Shown here piece by piece: positions 7,747-16,198 of a DNA stretch of 43,070 nt; the first letter of the stretch is position 1; each line of letters begins with the position of its first letter. The DNA is from Planctomycetota bacterium. GTDB lineage: Bacteria > Planctomycetota > Planctomycetia > Pirellulales > Pirellulaceae. Under the pieces are notes generated by a model. That model worked only from the letters and a program-made list of their open reading frames with translations. It did not search any database and had not been told where the DNA came from. The stretch spans positions 1 to 43,070 of the forward strand of contig JAPOIJ010000020.1 of assembly GCA_029979005.1 (NCBI GenBank), in the 5' to 3' direction. The translations under genes and the position numbers were made by a program.

Positions 7747-10398
7747 ATGAATCACAACTTCAAGATTAAAATGCTTGCCATTTTGGCAACAATTTCAGGT
7801 CCAGCCATCGCGCCATGTTTCGCATTGCAAGATACTGAACAAGTTGACGAAACAAAATCGAATGAGATCGAAATCGTTCGCCCCATCGACATTGCGCCGA
7901 GCAATGCATTTGGGGCAATCCGTGCCGCTGCCCCGGTTCCCAAGCAAAGCGACAAATCTCTCCTACCTCCGATTGTCACCAGCGAACCATCGAACACTCC
8001 TGACTCTGTCCCTCCCATCTTTGTGGCCCCGCCGATTGTGCGTGGGGACTCGGCTTATCCTAAACCTGTCCCCGCTCCCCAAGTAGAGCCGCAGGTACTC
8101 CCGATGCCACCGATTGTTGTTGCCGGAGCGAACGATGCGTTCACCGTACCGGACAACACCCCAAACTCAGCACTCCCGATTCCCAACGCGATGCCGCTCT
8201 CACCTCTCGCCCCCCTCGTACCTCCGGCAGAGCTCGCGGAAGAAACTCCAAACGAGAGTCCAGCTACCACAGTAGGCGTACCGCGAGTTCCATCCGATTT
8301 AATCTTGATGGAAATTCCTGCTTCTCAACCATCGTTAGTTGACACTGAAATGGAAAGCGCTGTCGATTCGGCGCCAGAGGCTCCAGCAATCGAAACAGCA
8401 CCAGAAGAAATCAAAGAAGAGAGCGTGGCGACGACTCCTCTGGACGCTCCACCCACGATCGATTTACCGATTAAAGCCGAACCCGAGGTAACGACCGCTC
8501 CTGAAGTCGCTGAATCCACGGAACTAAAAAAGCAACCATTACCGAGAGCTTTTGAAGAGCCAGTTATCGACTCGGAATTAACGGCTGACGATTCCAAAGC
8601 GAAGCCCGCCTTGCTGCCACCCGTCGATACCGATCTAAAGAAAATCGAAAAGATTGAACCCAACACAGCCAGCCAAATTGCCGACAACTCAAACGCCGGT
8701 GATTCAACCGAACAAAACGACGATCCGCCTCGCGAAGATATTTCACAAGCTGCCAAATGGAATCCGGGACAGGCTTCGACTCAACTTTCAACCGCTGGAG
8801 TTCCTCTTTACCCCACTGCGAAACAGGAAACCGCCCCCGAAGTCAAAAACACACTCCCTCCAATTGTAAAGGGCGAAAGTCTCACTGAACCTGAGAACGC
8901 CCCGAAAGCTTTCGTTCCAGAAATTGTTCAGGGCGAAGCACAAGACATTACAGAGATGGTTCCTCCCAGCGAAGACGTAACTGCACCGGTTAAGAACGCG
9001 CCGACCGTTGGCCAAGATGCTTCGAATCCGAACTTTCCAGCCATCGTGCAGGGCAGTACACTCCCACCAATCGCACCCGCAATCTCACCAACGAGCATCC
9101 CTGTCCAACCGTCGAAAGACCTAATGGCAGTAGCGGCACCTGCACCAATTGCTGCTCCCAAGGCATTGGCAATCAAAGAAGAACCGACCACTCCAACGGA
9201 ATCGTTGCCAAAAACTCTGCCGACTATCCCAACGAGCTCTCCAGCGCTTTTACAAGAGAATTACAAGGCTATCACTGCAAATCCACCGACCGCCACGCCC
9301 GCATCAACGCGTGTTGCACAACAAACCGCCTCGACACCGACCTATTTCAACACGCTTCCGGGGAAACAGTCCTCAATTGAAAGTGTTGTTGACGAGTGCC
9401 TAGGGTGCAGTGGCTCAGGCTGCCCTGAGTGCGGTGTAATGATGACAGCCGAAGCAGACTATGCCGGCTGCCAATCATGTGGCTCTGGCGGGTGCTTCGA
9501 TAGCGGTACCGTAGCTGCGAGATTCGGAAACTGCGGTTCGGTTTCTTCTGCACGCAAGTACTTCATTTTCGATGCAATCTATCTTGATCGATACGACGGC
9601 ACGATTGCGATATCCAATTTCGGTGGTTTGAACAATTTCGAAAACAACCTCTTTGGTGCACGGGTAACCATCGGTCGCCGCCAGGACGCGGCGAATGGCG
9701 ATGAACTATCATATTTCGGCTCTGCTAATTTGTCTGAGTCCGCCTCTCACACGGATCCCCTGGGACGCATCACCGTTGGTTTCCCAAGCACGGGCCCGTT
9801 TGCGGTAGAAACAACTGCCTTCCGCAACGCAACCGAGCAGTCACAAAGTAAATCAACCATGTTCCAATCCCTCGAATACAATCGCAACGATTGGGGCTGG
9901 GATGTTGTTCGAACCTTTGTCGGCCTTCGATACATCTACATTCAAGACGAATACCAAATCTCAAGTAGAAATCTCGCGAACGAGACCGGAGATTTTGAAC
10001 TGTCGACTCGAAACAACTTACTCGGCGGCCATCTGGGTTACGAATTGTTTTACGACGTTGGCTATCGACTCTCATGGTCCACCATCGGTAAATTCGGCGT
10101 TTACGCTAATCCGAACCGGGTAAAAACACGGCTTAATAATGCTGGAGCTCAATTTCTGGATTTAAAGGACACGAACACTGCGTTCTCCGGCACAATTGAA
10201 CTGGGCTTGAATGGACACTACAAACTTGGCAAACGATCAAGACTCCGTTTTGGCTACAACGCGTTTTGGCTTGGCGAAGTTGCATCGACTGCGGACAATA
10301 TCCCCGTAACAATCAATCCCACAACCGGGTCAGATACCAGTGATTCAGATGACATGTTCTTCCACGGCCTGTCACTCGGTTTGGAGATATTCAGATAA
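7747..10398 (+). CDS. Secreted proline-rich protein with C-terminal BBP7-like beta-barrel
   Basis: An 883-residue exported protein. The N-terminal 27 or so residues form a signal peptide (MLAILATISGPAIAPCFA). Residues about 30-540 are low-complexity Pro/Ala/Thr/Glu sequence with a recurring motif P-x-I-V-x-G-(D/E/S): PPIVRGDS, PPIVKGES, PEIVQGEA, PAIVQGST. A Cys cluster follows (CLGCSGSGCPECG and GCQSCGSGGC). The last 280 residues (from KYFIFDAIYLDRYDGT) alternate polar and hydrophobic residues with YDVGYRLSWS and RLRFGYNAFWLGE, and end in an aromatic/basic tail. This fits the planctomycete BBP7/DUF1551 outer-membrane barrel family, assigned from recall without a search. A surface-exposed stalk tethered by an outer-membrane barrel is the most plausible reading. 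It is transcribed alone and ends at a strong terminator. Confidence 0.75.
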   Translation: MNHNFKIKMLAILATISGPAIAPCFALQDTEQVDETKSNEIEIVRPIDIAPSNAFGAIRAAAPVPKQSDKSLLPPIVTSEPSNTPDSVPPIFVAPPIVRGDSAYPKPVPAPQVEPQVLPMPPIVVAGANDAFTVPDNTPNSALPIPNAMPLSPLAPLVPPAELAEETPNESPATTVGVPRVPSDLILMEIPASQPSLVDTEMESAVDSAPEAPAIETAPEEIKEESVATTPLDAPPTIDLPIKAEPEVTTAPEVAESTELKKQPLPRAFEEPVIDSELTADDSKAKPALLPPVDTDLKKIEKIEPNTASQIADNSNAGDSTEQNDDPPREDISQAAKWNPGQASTQLSTAGVPLYPTAKQETAPEVKNTLPPIVKGESLTEPENAPKAFVPEIVQGEAQDITEMVPPSEDVTAPVKNAPTVGQDASNPNFPAIVQGSTLPPIAPAISPTSIPVQPSKDLMAVAAPAPIAAPKALAIKEEPTTPTESLPKTLPTIPTSSPALLQENYKAITANPPTATPASTRVAQQTASTPTYFNTLPGKQSSIESVVDECLGCSGSGCPECGVMMTAEADYAGCQSCGSGGCFDSGTVAARFGNCGSVSSARKYFIFDAIYLDRYDGTIAISNFGGLNNFENNLFGARVTIGRRQDAANGDELSYFGSANLSESASHTDPLGRITVGFPSTGPFAVETTAFRNATEQSQSKSTMFQSLEYNRNDWGWDVVRTFVGLRYIYIQDEYQISSRNLANETGDFELSTRNNLLGGHLGYELFYDVGYRLSWSTIGKFGVYANPNRVKTRLNNAGAQFLDLKDTNTAFSGTIELGLNGHYKLGKRSRLRFGYNAFWLGEVASTADNIPVTINPTTGSDTSDSDDMFFHGLSLGLEIFR

Positions 10399-10434
10399 AA
10401 AACTAAGTTCGAACAACTTAAAAATCAATGTAGG

Positions 10435-10469
10435 CACGCCTTGAGGGATACTCTCAAGGCGTGTTTTTT
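10435..10469 (+). terminator. Strong Rho-independent terminator after the barrel-protein gene
   Basis: An 11-bp perfect stem, CACGCCTTGAG (10435-10445) with CTCAAGGCGTG (10453-10463), a 7-base loop and a six-T tail. Confidence 0.95.
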
Positions 10470-10552
10470 ATTTTGAAGTTGGTTAATGACAATTGGCACT
10501 ACGCTATTAACTTGCTAAAGTCGAATCAACTTTCCAACTGAGGTGCCCAACG

Positions 10553-10966
10553 ATGCAGACAGAACAATCACTCGCAGTCACCAGTTTCGACCACATCACG
10601 CTAATCGTAGACGACCTCGCGGCAACTCGTAAATTTTACGTCGACTTCTTAGGAATGACGGAATCCCAACGGCCAGACTTCGACTTTCCGGGCGCATGGT
10701 TTCAAATCGGCGCGGTGCAAATTCACGCAACTTGCGCCAGTGACTTAGCTGGCCTCGCGGGATGGGGCGATCGCCAAGTCAGAAGTATTTCGAGGGGACA
10801 CCACTTCGCTTTCACGGTCGACAATTTCGAAGACGCTTTGACCGCAATCAATAACCTTGGAATAGAAATTGGAGACGGTCCAAAATCCCGTCCGGATGGT
10901 GCGAAACAAGTCTACATCTACGACCCTGACGGACACCTTGTTGAAATCTGTTCTTCCGTGGCCTAA
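10553..10966 (+). CDS. VOC-family (glyoxalase/dioxygenase fold) metalloprotein
   Basis: A 137-residue single-domain member of the vicinal oxygen chelate superfamily. It shows two beta-alpha-beta-beta-beta modules: DHITLIVDDLAATRKFYVDF at the start and HHFAFTVDNFEDALTAINNL in the second half, ending YIYDPDGHLVEIC. Likely metal ligands are H14, H58 or H84 and E131. The ATG has GAGGTG upstream at 8 bases. The superfamily includes glyoxalase I, fosfomycin-resistance enzymes and ring-cleavage dioxygenases, and the sequence does not single one out. It stands alone between a terminator and a convergent gene. Confidence 0.85.
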   Translation: MQTEQSLAVTSFDHITLIVDDLAATRKFYVDFLGMTESQRPDFDFPGAWFQIGAVQIHATCASDLAGLAGWGDRQVRSISRGHHFAFTVDNFEDALTAINNLGIEIGDGPKSRPDGAKQVYIYDPDGHLVEICSSVA

Positions 10967-11099
10967 CCAACGTCTGTTGTCGAATGCGGTTTCCGCGTCA
11001 ATTGACCGGATCAAAACGGTTGAAGTCGTCAATTTTAGCGTCGTAAAAACAAGCGAGCCGCGAAAAGCTACAAGAGACGTACTCACTCACAAACAAAAT

Positions 11100-12155
11100 T
11101 CAGCTCCCTAAATATTGCGTGTAGAGTTTTCTCGCTAACGACAAATCTTCTGTCCCTGAAATAATAGCTCTTCCGTCGGGAAAAACGGTAATCACATATT
11201 GCTCCACGTGGAATCGCAACAGAAATTCATTCGCGTCCACCCGCCCAAGTGATTCCAATCTTGCAGCCAGTTGATCCAATCGAATTTGATCACGTCCCGG
11301 AAAACTGACCTGTACAGCATCCCTTCCGCATAGCACTACAGAATGACTCTCTCTGTCTCCGGAAAGCCAATGGAGTTCCCCTCGCCGACACGTTGGACAA
11401 TCAACTTTATCTCGCAACCCCGACATATCCATCTGTCGGATTTCGCTTTCCCATAACGAGGCCACGGTCAAATAGGGGCTGATCGATTTACGATTTCCCG
11501 AGAGAATTTTCATCGCTTCAATGCTCTGGAGAGATGCAATCAAATTAATCACAGGGGATAAAATCCCGAACGAATCACATGTCGGCGAGGTTCCCGGGGG
11601 CGGAGGACCATCTAGCATTAGACAATTCAAACACGCTGTCTCACCAGGTAATATTGCCATCGTCTGGCCGTCCGCACCGAGACACCCACCATAGATCCAG
11701 GGAATGGAGTGCTTGACTGCAACGTCATTGAGCAGAAACCGGATCTCGAAATTATCGGAACCGTCCAAAATTACATCGACACCTTCACATATAGATTCAA
11801 CATTCGATGCATCTACATCCACAACGAAAGGTTTAATCTCAATCGCTGAATTTATTTTGGAAAGTTTATTCGCGGCGGCGATCGCTTTGGGCAAGCCGTC
11901 CTTTACATCTTGTTCATCATACAACACCTGACGCTGGAGATTGCTGTATTCGAGAAAATCACGATCAACAATTTTAAGGCACCCCACCCCCGCGCGCGCA
12001 AGGGTATTCGCAATGACTGACCCAAGTGCACCACACCCAACAATCAGCGCGGTCGAGGCACTTAACGCAACCTGTCCCGATTCGCCGATCGAAGGGAAGC
12101 GAATTTGCCTCGCATAACGATCAACGTGCGGTATTTTGTCTTGACCCTGATTCAA
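11100..12155 (-). CDS. ThiF/MoeB/HesA-family E1-like adenylyltransferase
   Basis: A 351-residue E1-like enzyme that adenylates the C-terminus of a ThiS/MoaD-type ubiquitin-like sulfur carrier. Nucleotide-binding loop GCGALGS lies at 40-46, the Arg-bearing NLQRQ at 72-76, and SDNFEIRFLLND at 133-144. A Zn site is formed by Cys175/178 (CLNC) and Cys253/256 (CPTC), and C193 is in the position of the catalytic Cys. After the Zn site comes a C-terminal extension of about 90 residues without rhodanese active-site sequence. The start is TTG 12155, preceded by GAGAGG at 8 bases; an in-frame TAA lies upstream with no ATG between. No ThiS/MoaD carrier gene is nearby, so thiamine versus molybdopterin sulfur transfer cannot be decided. 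It is convergent with the VOC gene. Confidence 0.88.
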   Translation of the reverse strand: MNQGQDKIPHVDRYARQIRFPSIGESGQVALSASTALIVGCGALGSVIANTLARAGVGCLKIVDRDFLEYSNLQRQVLYDEQDVKDGLPKAIAAANKLSKINSAIEIKPFVVDVDASNVESICEGVDVILDGSDNFEIRFLLNDVAVKHSIPWIYGGCLGADGQTMAILPGETACLNCLMLDGPPPPGTSPTCDSFGILSPVINLIASLQSIEAMKILSGNRKSISPYLTVASLWESEIRQMDMSGLRDKVDCPTCRRGELHWLSGDRESHSVVLCGRDAVQVSFPGRDQIRLDQLAARLESLGRVDANEFLLRFHVEQYVITVFPDGRAIISGTEDLSLARKLYTQYLGS

Positions 12156-12276
12156 TGGGAAAACCTCTCGTTTCCTTCGTTTAACTTAAACGCTTGCGTC
12201 CCGTGTTAAACATGGCATACGCCCCGTTTGGAGATGTTTAGGAAATTCACGACCTAGATTATAGCCAACCTTCAAC

Positions 12277-14805
12277 TTAACCACGAGCCAGCTCATCCTG
12301 AAGGTAGATGCCAGTTTTCGAGAGCGCAACCTTGGCGACCATCTCTGGAGTCCCTTCCGCCACAACCTGCCCGCCGTCAACACCCGCTCCTGGGCCGAGA
12401 TCAATAATCCAATCAGCATTTTTGATGAGGCTAAGATTATGCTCAACCACGATCATCGAGTGTCCCACGGAAAGCAACGCGTTAAAACAATCCAGCAATC
12501 GATTGATATCACTCATATGCAAACCCGTCGTGGGTTCTTCCATGAGAAACAAGACACGCTTCGATTTGGATGCGTTCAAATAATGCCCCAGCTTAAGCCG
12601 CTGTGCTTCCCCAGATGATAGCGAAGGCGCAGGTTGCCCGAGGCAAATATAATCGAGACCTACATCAATCAACGATTTTAGCTTGGCTTGAACTTTAGGC
12701 TGCCCGCGAAAAAATGAAAATGCCTCACGCACGGTCATGTCCAGCACATCAGCAATGCTTTTTCCTCGATATTTCACGGACAGAACTTCATCACGATAAC
12801 GAAGTCCAGCACACTGATCACAAACAACAGACAAGTCACCTAAAAACTGCATGTCGATAACCAGCTCGCCCGCTCCTTCACACTTATCACAACGTCCACC
12901 GCTGACGTTAAAACTAAACTGCCCCATTTTTATATTTCGAGTTTTTGCATCGACCGTCTCTGCAAATGTACGTCGAATATCATCAAAAGCCTTAACGTAA
13001 GTGACGGGATTGCTCCGTGCCGTTCGCCCAATTGGCGAAGAGTCTACCAGGACAACCTCGTCAACATGGCCATCCCCGAAGATGTCGCCATAGGGCAACG
13101 CATCTTCTACGGTTTTTTGTTTTCGGTCACAGAGAGCAGGGTAAAGCGTTTGCCGTACGAGACTGCTTTTTCCGGCCCCACTCACCCCGGTTACGACACA
13201 TAGACAACCCAAGGGAAATTCAACTTGAATATTTTTTAAATTATTACCGCAGGCTCCCACCAATTTGATTCGCCCGCGTGGTGATCGCCGATTCTCAGCA
13301 CCACTGGAAACACCTCGTATTCCCGACAAAAACTGACCGGTCAAGCTTGTGTCCGACTGAAGTAACGCCTCACTGGTTCCATCAAATACAATTTCCCCGC
13401 CAGCGTGGCCTGCTCCCGGTCCAATTTCGATGATTCGCTCAGCCGCCTCAATTATTCGTGGCTGGTGATCGACAACAACGACCGTGTTATTTCTTTGGTG
13501 TAGTCGCCCGATTGCTTCCACTAGTTTTTCGATGTCAAAAGCGTGCAGTCCCAGAGATGGCTCATCGAGAACATAGAGTAGATCAACTAGAGTTGAACTT
13601 AAAGCAGCAGTCAGCGAAACACGCTGAACTTCTCCGGAGCTCATCGAACGAAGCGAACGATCCAAATTCAGATACCCCAAACCTACTTGGGACAAATAGT
13701 TTAATCTCGCGGAAATCTGAACAATGAGGCTCCCCATGGATTTCTGTTCAAAATCTGTAAACGCCAATTGCTCCAGCCATTCAAGGGTCTGATCTACCGT
13801 CAGCTTCCCCAGTTGGCCAAGATTCTTTTCTCCAACATAAAAGGCGAGCGCATCTCCGTTGAGCCGCAATCCATCACATTGTTCACACGCTTGATTGGGG
13901 AAATCTTTTACCGTTCCAACACCCTGACATTCCGGACACGCTCCCGCAGAATTCTGAAAACTAAAAAGCCGCGGCTCGGGCCGCTGAAACTCCCGAAAGC
14001 ACGTCCCACAAACAGAATCTCGAGAATAAGACTGGCTGTACCAATTTCGCTGACCAACCGAACGTTCCTTTAAGTTTGGATTCCACTGATTTTCGAACCA
14101 AATTTCACAGGTTCCGTCGCCACAATAAAACGCCAGCTCAACAGACTCCCGAAGGCGAGACAAATCTGAATCGCCGGTCTTCAATCGATCAACAATGATT
14201 CTGACCGTATTCGAATCCTCAGTTGGTTTCACCTCTTGATCCGCTCGAGCCAACTCGACTACCGCATCACCGACGATGGCTCGAGAAAAACCGGCTCTCA
14301 TCGCTTCCCCTAGAGCCTCCAAGACTTCGACATCAGGACCAATCGGGTAAACGATCTGAAATCGAACACCACTTTCAAGCGACGCGATGGAATGTGCAAC
14401 AGATTGCGGATTGTCGCTTGTCACCCCGATTCGACAGGCCGGGCAGATCAACTGGCCAACTTTTGAGTAGGCGATTCGGAAATATTCGGTAATCTCGGAG
14501 GCGGTTCCCAGTGTAGTTTTTTTTCCAAACTTCCCTTGAGACGGACGAACGGCAATCGCCGCGGGGATCCCATCAATTCCATCCGCAGCGGGGCGGTCCA
14601 ATTGGAACATGAACTGACGAGTGTGCGGAGACAAACTTTCGATGTAGCGACGCTGTCCTTCTGCGTAAAGCGTATCGAACGCAAGACTCGACTTTCCGCT
14701 ACCGCTTAATCCACAAACGGAAAGCCATTGCCCATGAGGGATTCCAACACTCACCTCTTTAAGGTTGTTGACCCTCACGTTTCGAAGTTGGATTTGTTTT
14801 GCCAC
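12277..14805 (-). CDS. UvrA-family excinuclease ATPase, short (UvrA2-like)
   Basis: 842 residues, about 100 fewer than canonical UvrA (about 940). Two ABC ATPase halves are complete: Walker A GLSGSGKS (32-39) and GVSGAGKS in the second half, with ABC signatures SSGEVQRVSL and SSGEAQRLKLG. Zn modules are visible as CGTCFREFQRPEPRLFSF then CPECQGVG, and CDKCEGAG then CDQC. The regions between CPAC and the first Zn module, and between that module and the first signature, are shorter than in canonical UvrA, so the UvrB-binding and insertion domains look reduced. This resembles the UvrA2 class, linked to DNA-damage tolerance or drug resistance rather than standard nucleotide excision. The start is GTG 14805. 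The upstream AcuI-like gene is on the same strand 96 bases away. Confidence 0.88.
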   Translation of the reverse strand: MAKQIQLRNVRVNNLKEVSVGIPHGQWLSVCGLSGSGKSSLAFDTLYAEGQRRYIESLSPHTRQFMFQLDRPAADGIDGIPAAIAVRPSQGKFGKKTTLGTASEITEYFRIAYSKVGQLICPACRIGVTSDNPQSVAHSIASLESGVRFQIVYPIGPDVEVLEALGEAMRAGFSRAIVGDAVVELARADQEVKPTEDSNTVRIIVDRLKTGDSDLSRLRESVELAFYCGDGTCEIWFENQWNPNLKERSVGQRNWYSQSYSRDSVCGTCFREFQRPEPRLFSFQNSAGACPECQGVGTVKDFPNQACEQCDGLRLNGDALAFYVGEKNLGQLGKLTVDQTLEWLEQLAFTDFEQKSMGSLIVQISARLNYLSQVGLGYLNLDRSLRSMSSGEVQRVSLTAALSSTLVDLLYVLDEPSLGLHAFDIEKLVEAIGRLHQRNNTVVVVDHQPRIIEAAERIIEIGPGAGHAGGEIVFDGTSEALLQSDTSLTGQFLSGIRGVSSGAENRRSPRGRIKLVGACGNNLKNIQVEFPLGCLCVVTGVSGAGKSSLVRQTLYPALCDRKQKTVEDALPYGDIFGDGHVDEVVLVDSSPIGRTARSNPVTYVKAFDDIRRTFAETVDAKTRNIKMGQFSFNVSGGRCDKCEGAGELVIDMQFLGDLSVVCDQCAGLRYRDEVLSVKYRGKSIADVLDMTVREAFSFFRGQPKVQAKLKSLIDVGLDYICLGQPAPSLSSGEAQRLKLGHYLNASKSKRVLFLMEEPTTGLHMSDINRLLDCFNALLSVGHSMIVVEHNLSLIKNADWIIDLGPGAGVDGGQVVAEGTPEMVAKVALSKTGIYLQDELARG

Positions 14806-14901
14806 GTCGAGTTCGACAGTTCGTTTGTGATGTATTCAAATGAATGAGTCGCCGTCAGGTCAGCGAACTCAGGTTTTACCATAGCCGACGACGCCGACAA
14901 C

Positions 14902-15918
14902 TCACACAGGCATTCGCACAACAATTCTTCCGCAAACTGAACCTTGAAAGATCTGCTCTACCTGATCGGGCAGCTGCTGCAACGATGTTTCTTCACGTAC
15001 ACTCTTTACATCCAAGATCCAATCAGACCCAATGAGATCCCACAACTGCTGCCGATATTTCTGAGAAACGTTAGCGCTGTCGATTCCACAGAGAGTGATG
15101 CCGCGCAGAATGAACGGATAAACCGTCAAATCAAGCTCGTGCCCCGCTACTAATCCACAGGCAGTGACACACCCACCAATTTGCGTTGCACGAATAGCAG
15201 AACTGAGCGTTGTCCCACCCACACCATCGACAACTCCTGCCCAGCGGTTCTTGGACAGCGGCGATTCTGATAAATCCACAATCTCCTCCCGCGGCACAAC
15301 TTTCGCAGCTCCCAATTCTAATAATTGGTCATGCCGATCGAGTTTCCCCGTCGAGGCCGTCACGTTAAAGCCAAGCTTGGCAAGCAACTGCACGGCAAAT
15401 ACTCCCACGCCGCCGGTGGCTCCGGTCACAAGAATCTCGCCAGAATCTGGACAAATCCCATGGTTCAACAACTGCTGAACCGATTGAGCTGCCGTGAACC
15501 CAGCAGTCCCCCAGGTTGCAGCGTCCACTGGCGACAAACCGACTGGCAATTTTACCAACCAATCCGCGGGTACTCTTGCCAAACTTGAAAACCCACCATG
15601 ATGCGACGTTCCAAATTTGGCATGGGCAATCAAAACCTGATCGCCAACTTGAAAACCAGAATCATTCGGTTCCAACACCGTCCCAACAGCATCAATCCCG
15701 GGAATCAACGGTAATTTTCGAACAATGCCTCGATTCCCCGAAGCGGCAAGAGCATCTTTGTAATTCAAGGCACTGTAGAGCACACGGACTAACACGCCGT
15801 CCACGCCAAGGAATTCAGACTCTAGCTCGACCGGAGTCAACAGGCATTGACCAGAATCACTTTCGGCAACAGATTTTTCCAGCGAATGACTAGACAACAT
15901 GAGAGCAGAGAATTTCAT
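14902..15918 (-). CDS. YhdH/AcuI-type zinc-independent MDR oxidoreductase
   Basis: About 338 residues from ATG 15918 (a TTG at 15930 would add four). A medium-chain dehydrogenase/reductase. The quinone-oxidoreductase-like N-terminal domain shows SALNYKDALAASGNRGIVRK and the typical LPLIPGIDAVGTV; the Rossmann loop is GATGGVGVFAVQLL. It lacks the Cys quartet of structural zinc seen in alcohol dehydrogenases. YhdH/AcuI enzymes reduce acryloyl-CoA with NADPH, and the NYKD, GIDAVG and HHGG-x-SSLARVP motifs fit that subgroup. No DMSP or propionate genes are nearby. It may share a transcript with the UvrA-like gene downstream. Confidence 0.85.
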   Translation of the reverse strand: MKFSALMLSSHSLEKSVAESDSGQCLLTPVELESEFLGVDGVLVRVLYSALNYKDALAASGNRGIVRKLPLIPGIDAVGTVLEPNDSGFQVGDQVLIAHAKFGTSHHGGFSSLARVPADWLVKLPVGLSPVDAATWGTAGFTAAQSVQQLLNHGICPDSGEILVTGATGGVGVFAVQLLAKLGFNVTASTGKLDRHDQLLELGAAKVVPREEIVDLSESPLSKNRWAGVVDGVGGTTLSSAIRATQIGGCVTACGLVAGHELDLTVYPFILRGITLCGIDSANVSQKYRQQLWDLIGSDWILDVKSVREETSLQQLPDQVEQIFQGSVCGRIVVRMPV

Positions 15919-15993
15919 GGCTGGCTTCAATCAAAGTTCGAGGGGCAAAAGATAGTAGGGACTACAATTCGTAAAACGACGACGCATTGCTTT

Positions 15994-16006
15994 TAAGACG
16001 ATCTTA
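15994..16006. repeat. Short palindrome between divergent genes
   Basis: TAAGA-CGA-TCTTA is a perfect 5-bp-arm inverted repeat in the 280-base divergent region between the AcuI-like gene and the kinase gene. It may be an operator. The AAGACGA core recurs in the hairpin before the DUF11 gene (18412-18429). Confidence 0.35.
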
Positions 16007-16198
16007 CCGTTTTATCCGGATAGCTGAATACCGCTCCGAGGCATCTCGGATTGCCAATCTAGTAAAAGCGGAAACATTTCCCAAACTATTTAGGATTAAA
16101 TTCCTCCGTTCCACAATTCTAGGTTCGCTGAAAGTAAAGCAACGATTACAGTAAGGAATCTACAAGTCCTTCACTCTTAAAATTACCTGACATCGATA

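Noticed and set aside
8055..9191. Long minus-strand frames inside the barrel-protein gene
   Set aside because: Ser/Gly/Ala-rich antisense shadows of the Pro-rich coding repeats.
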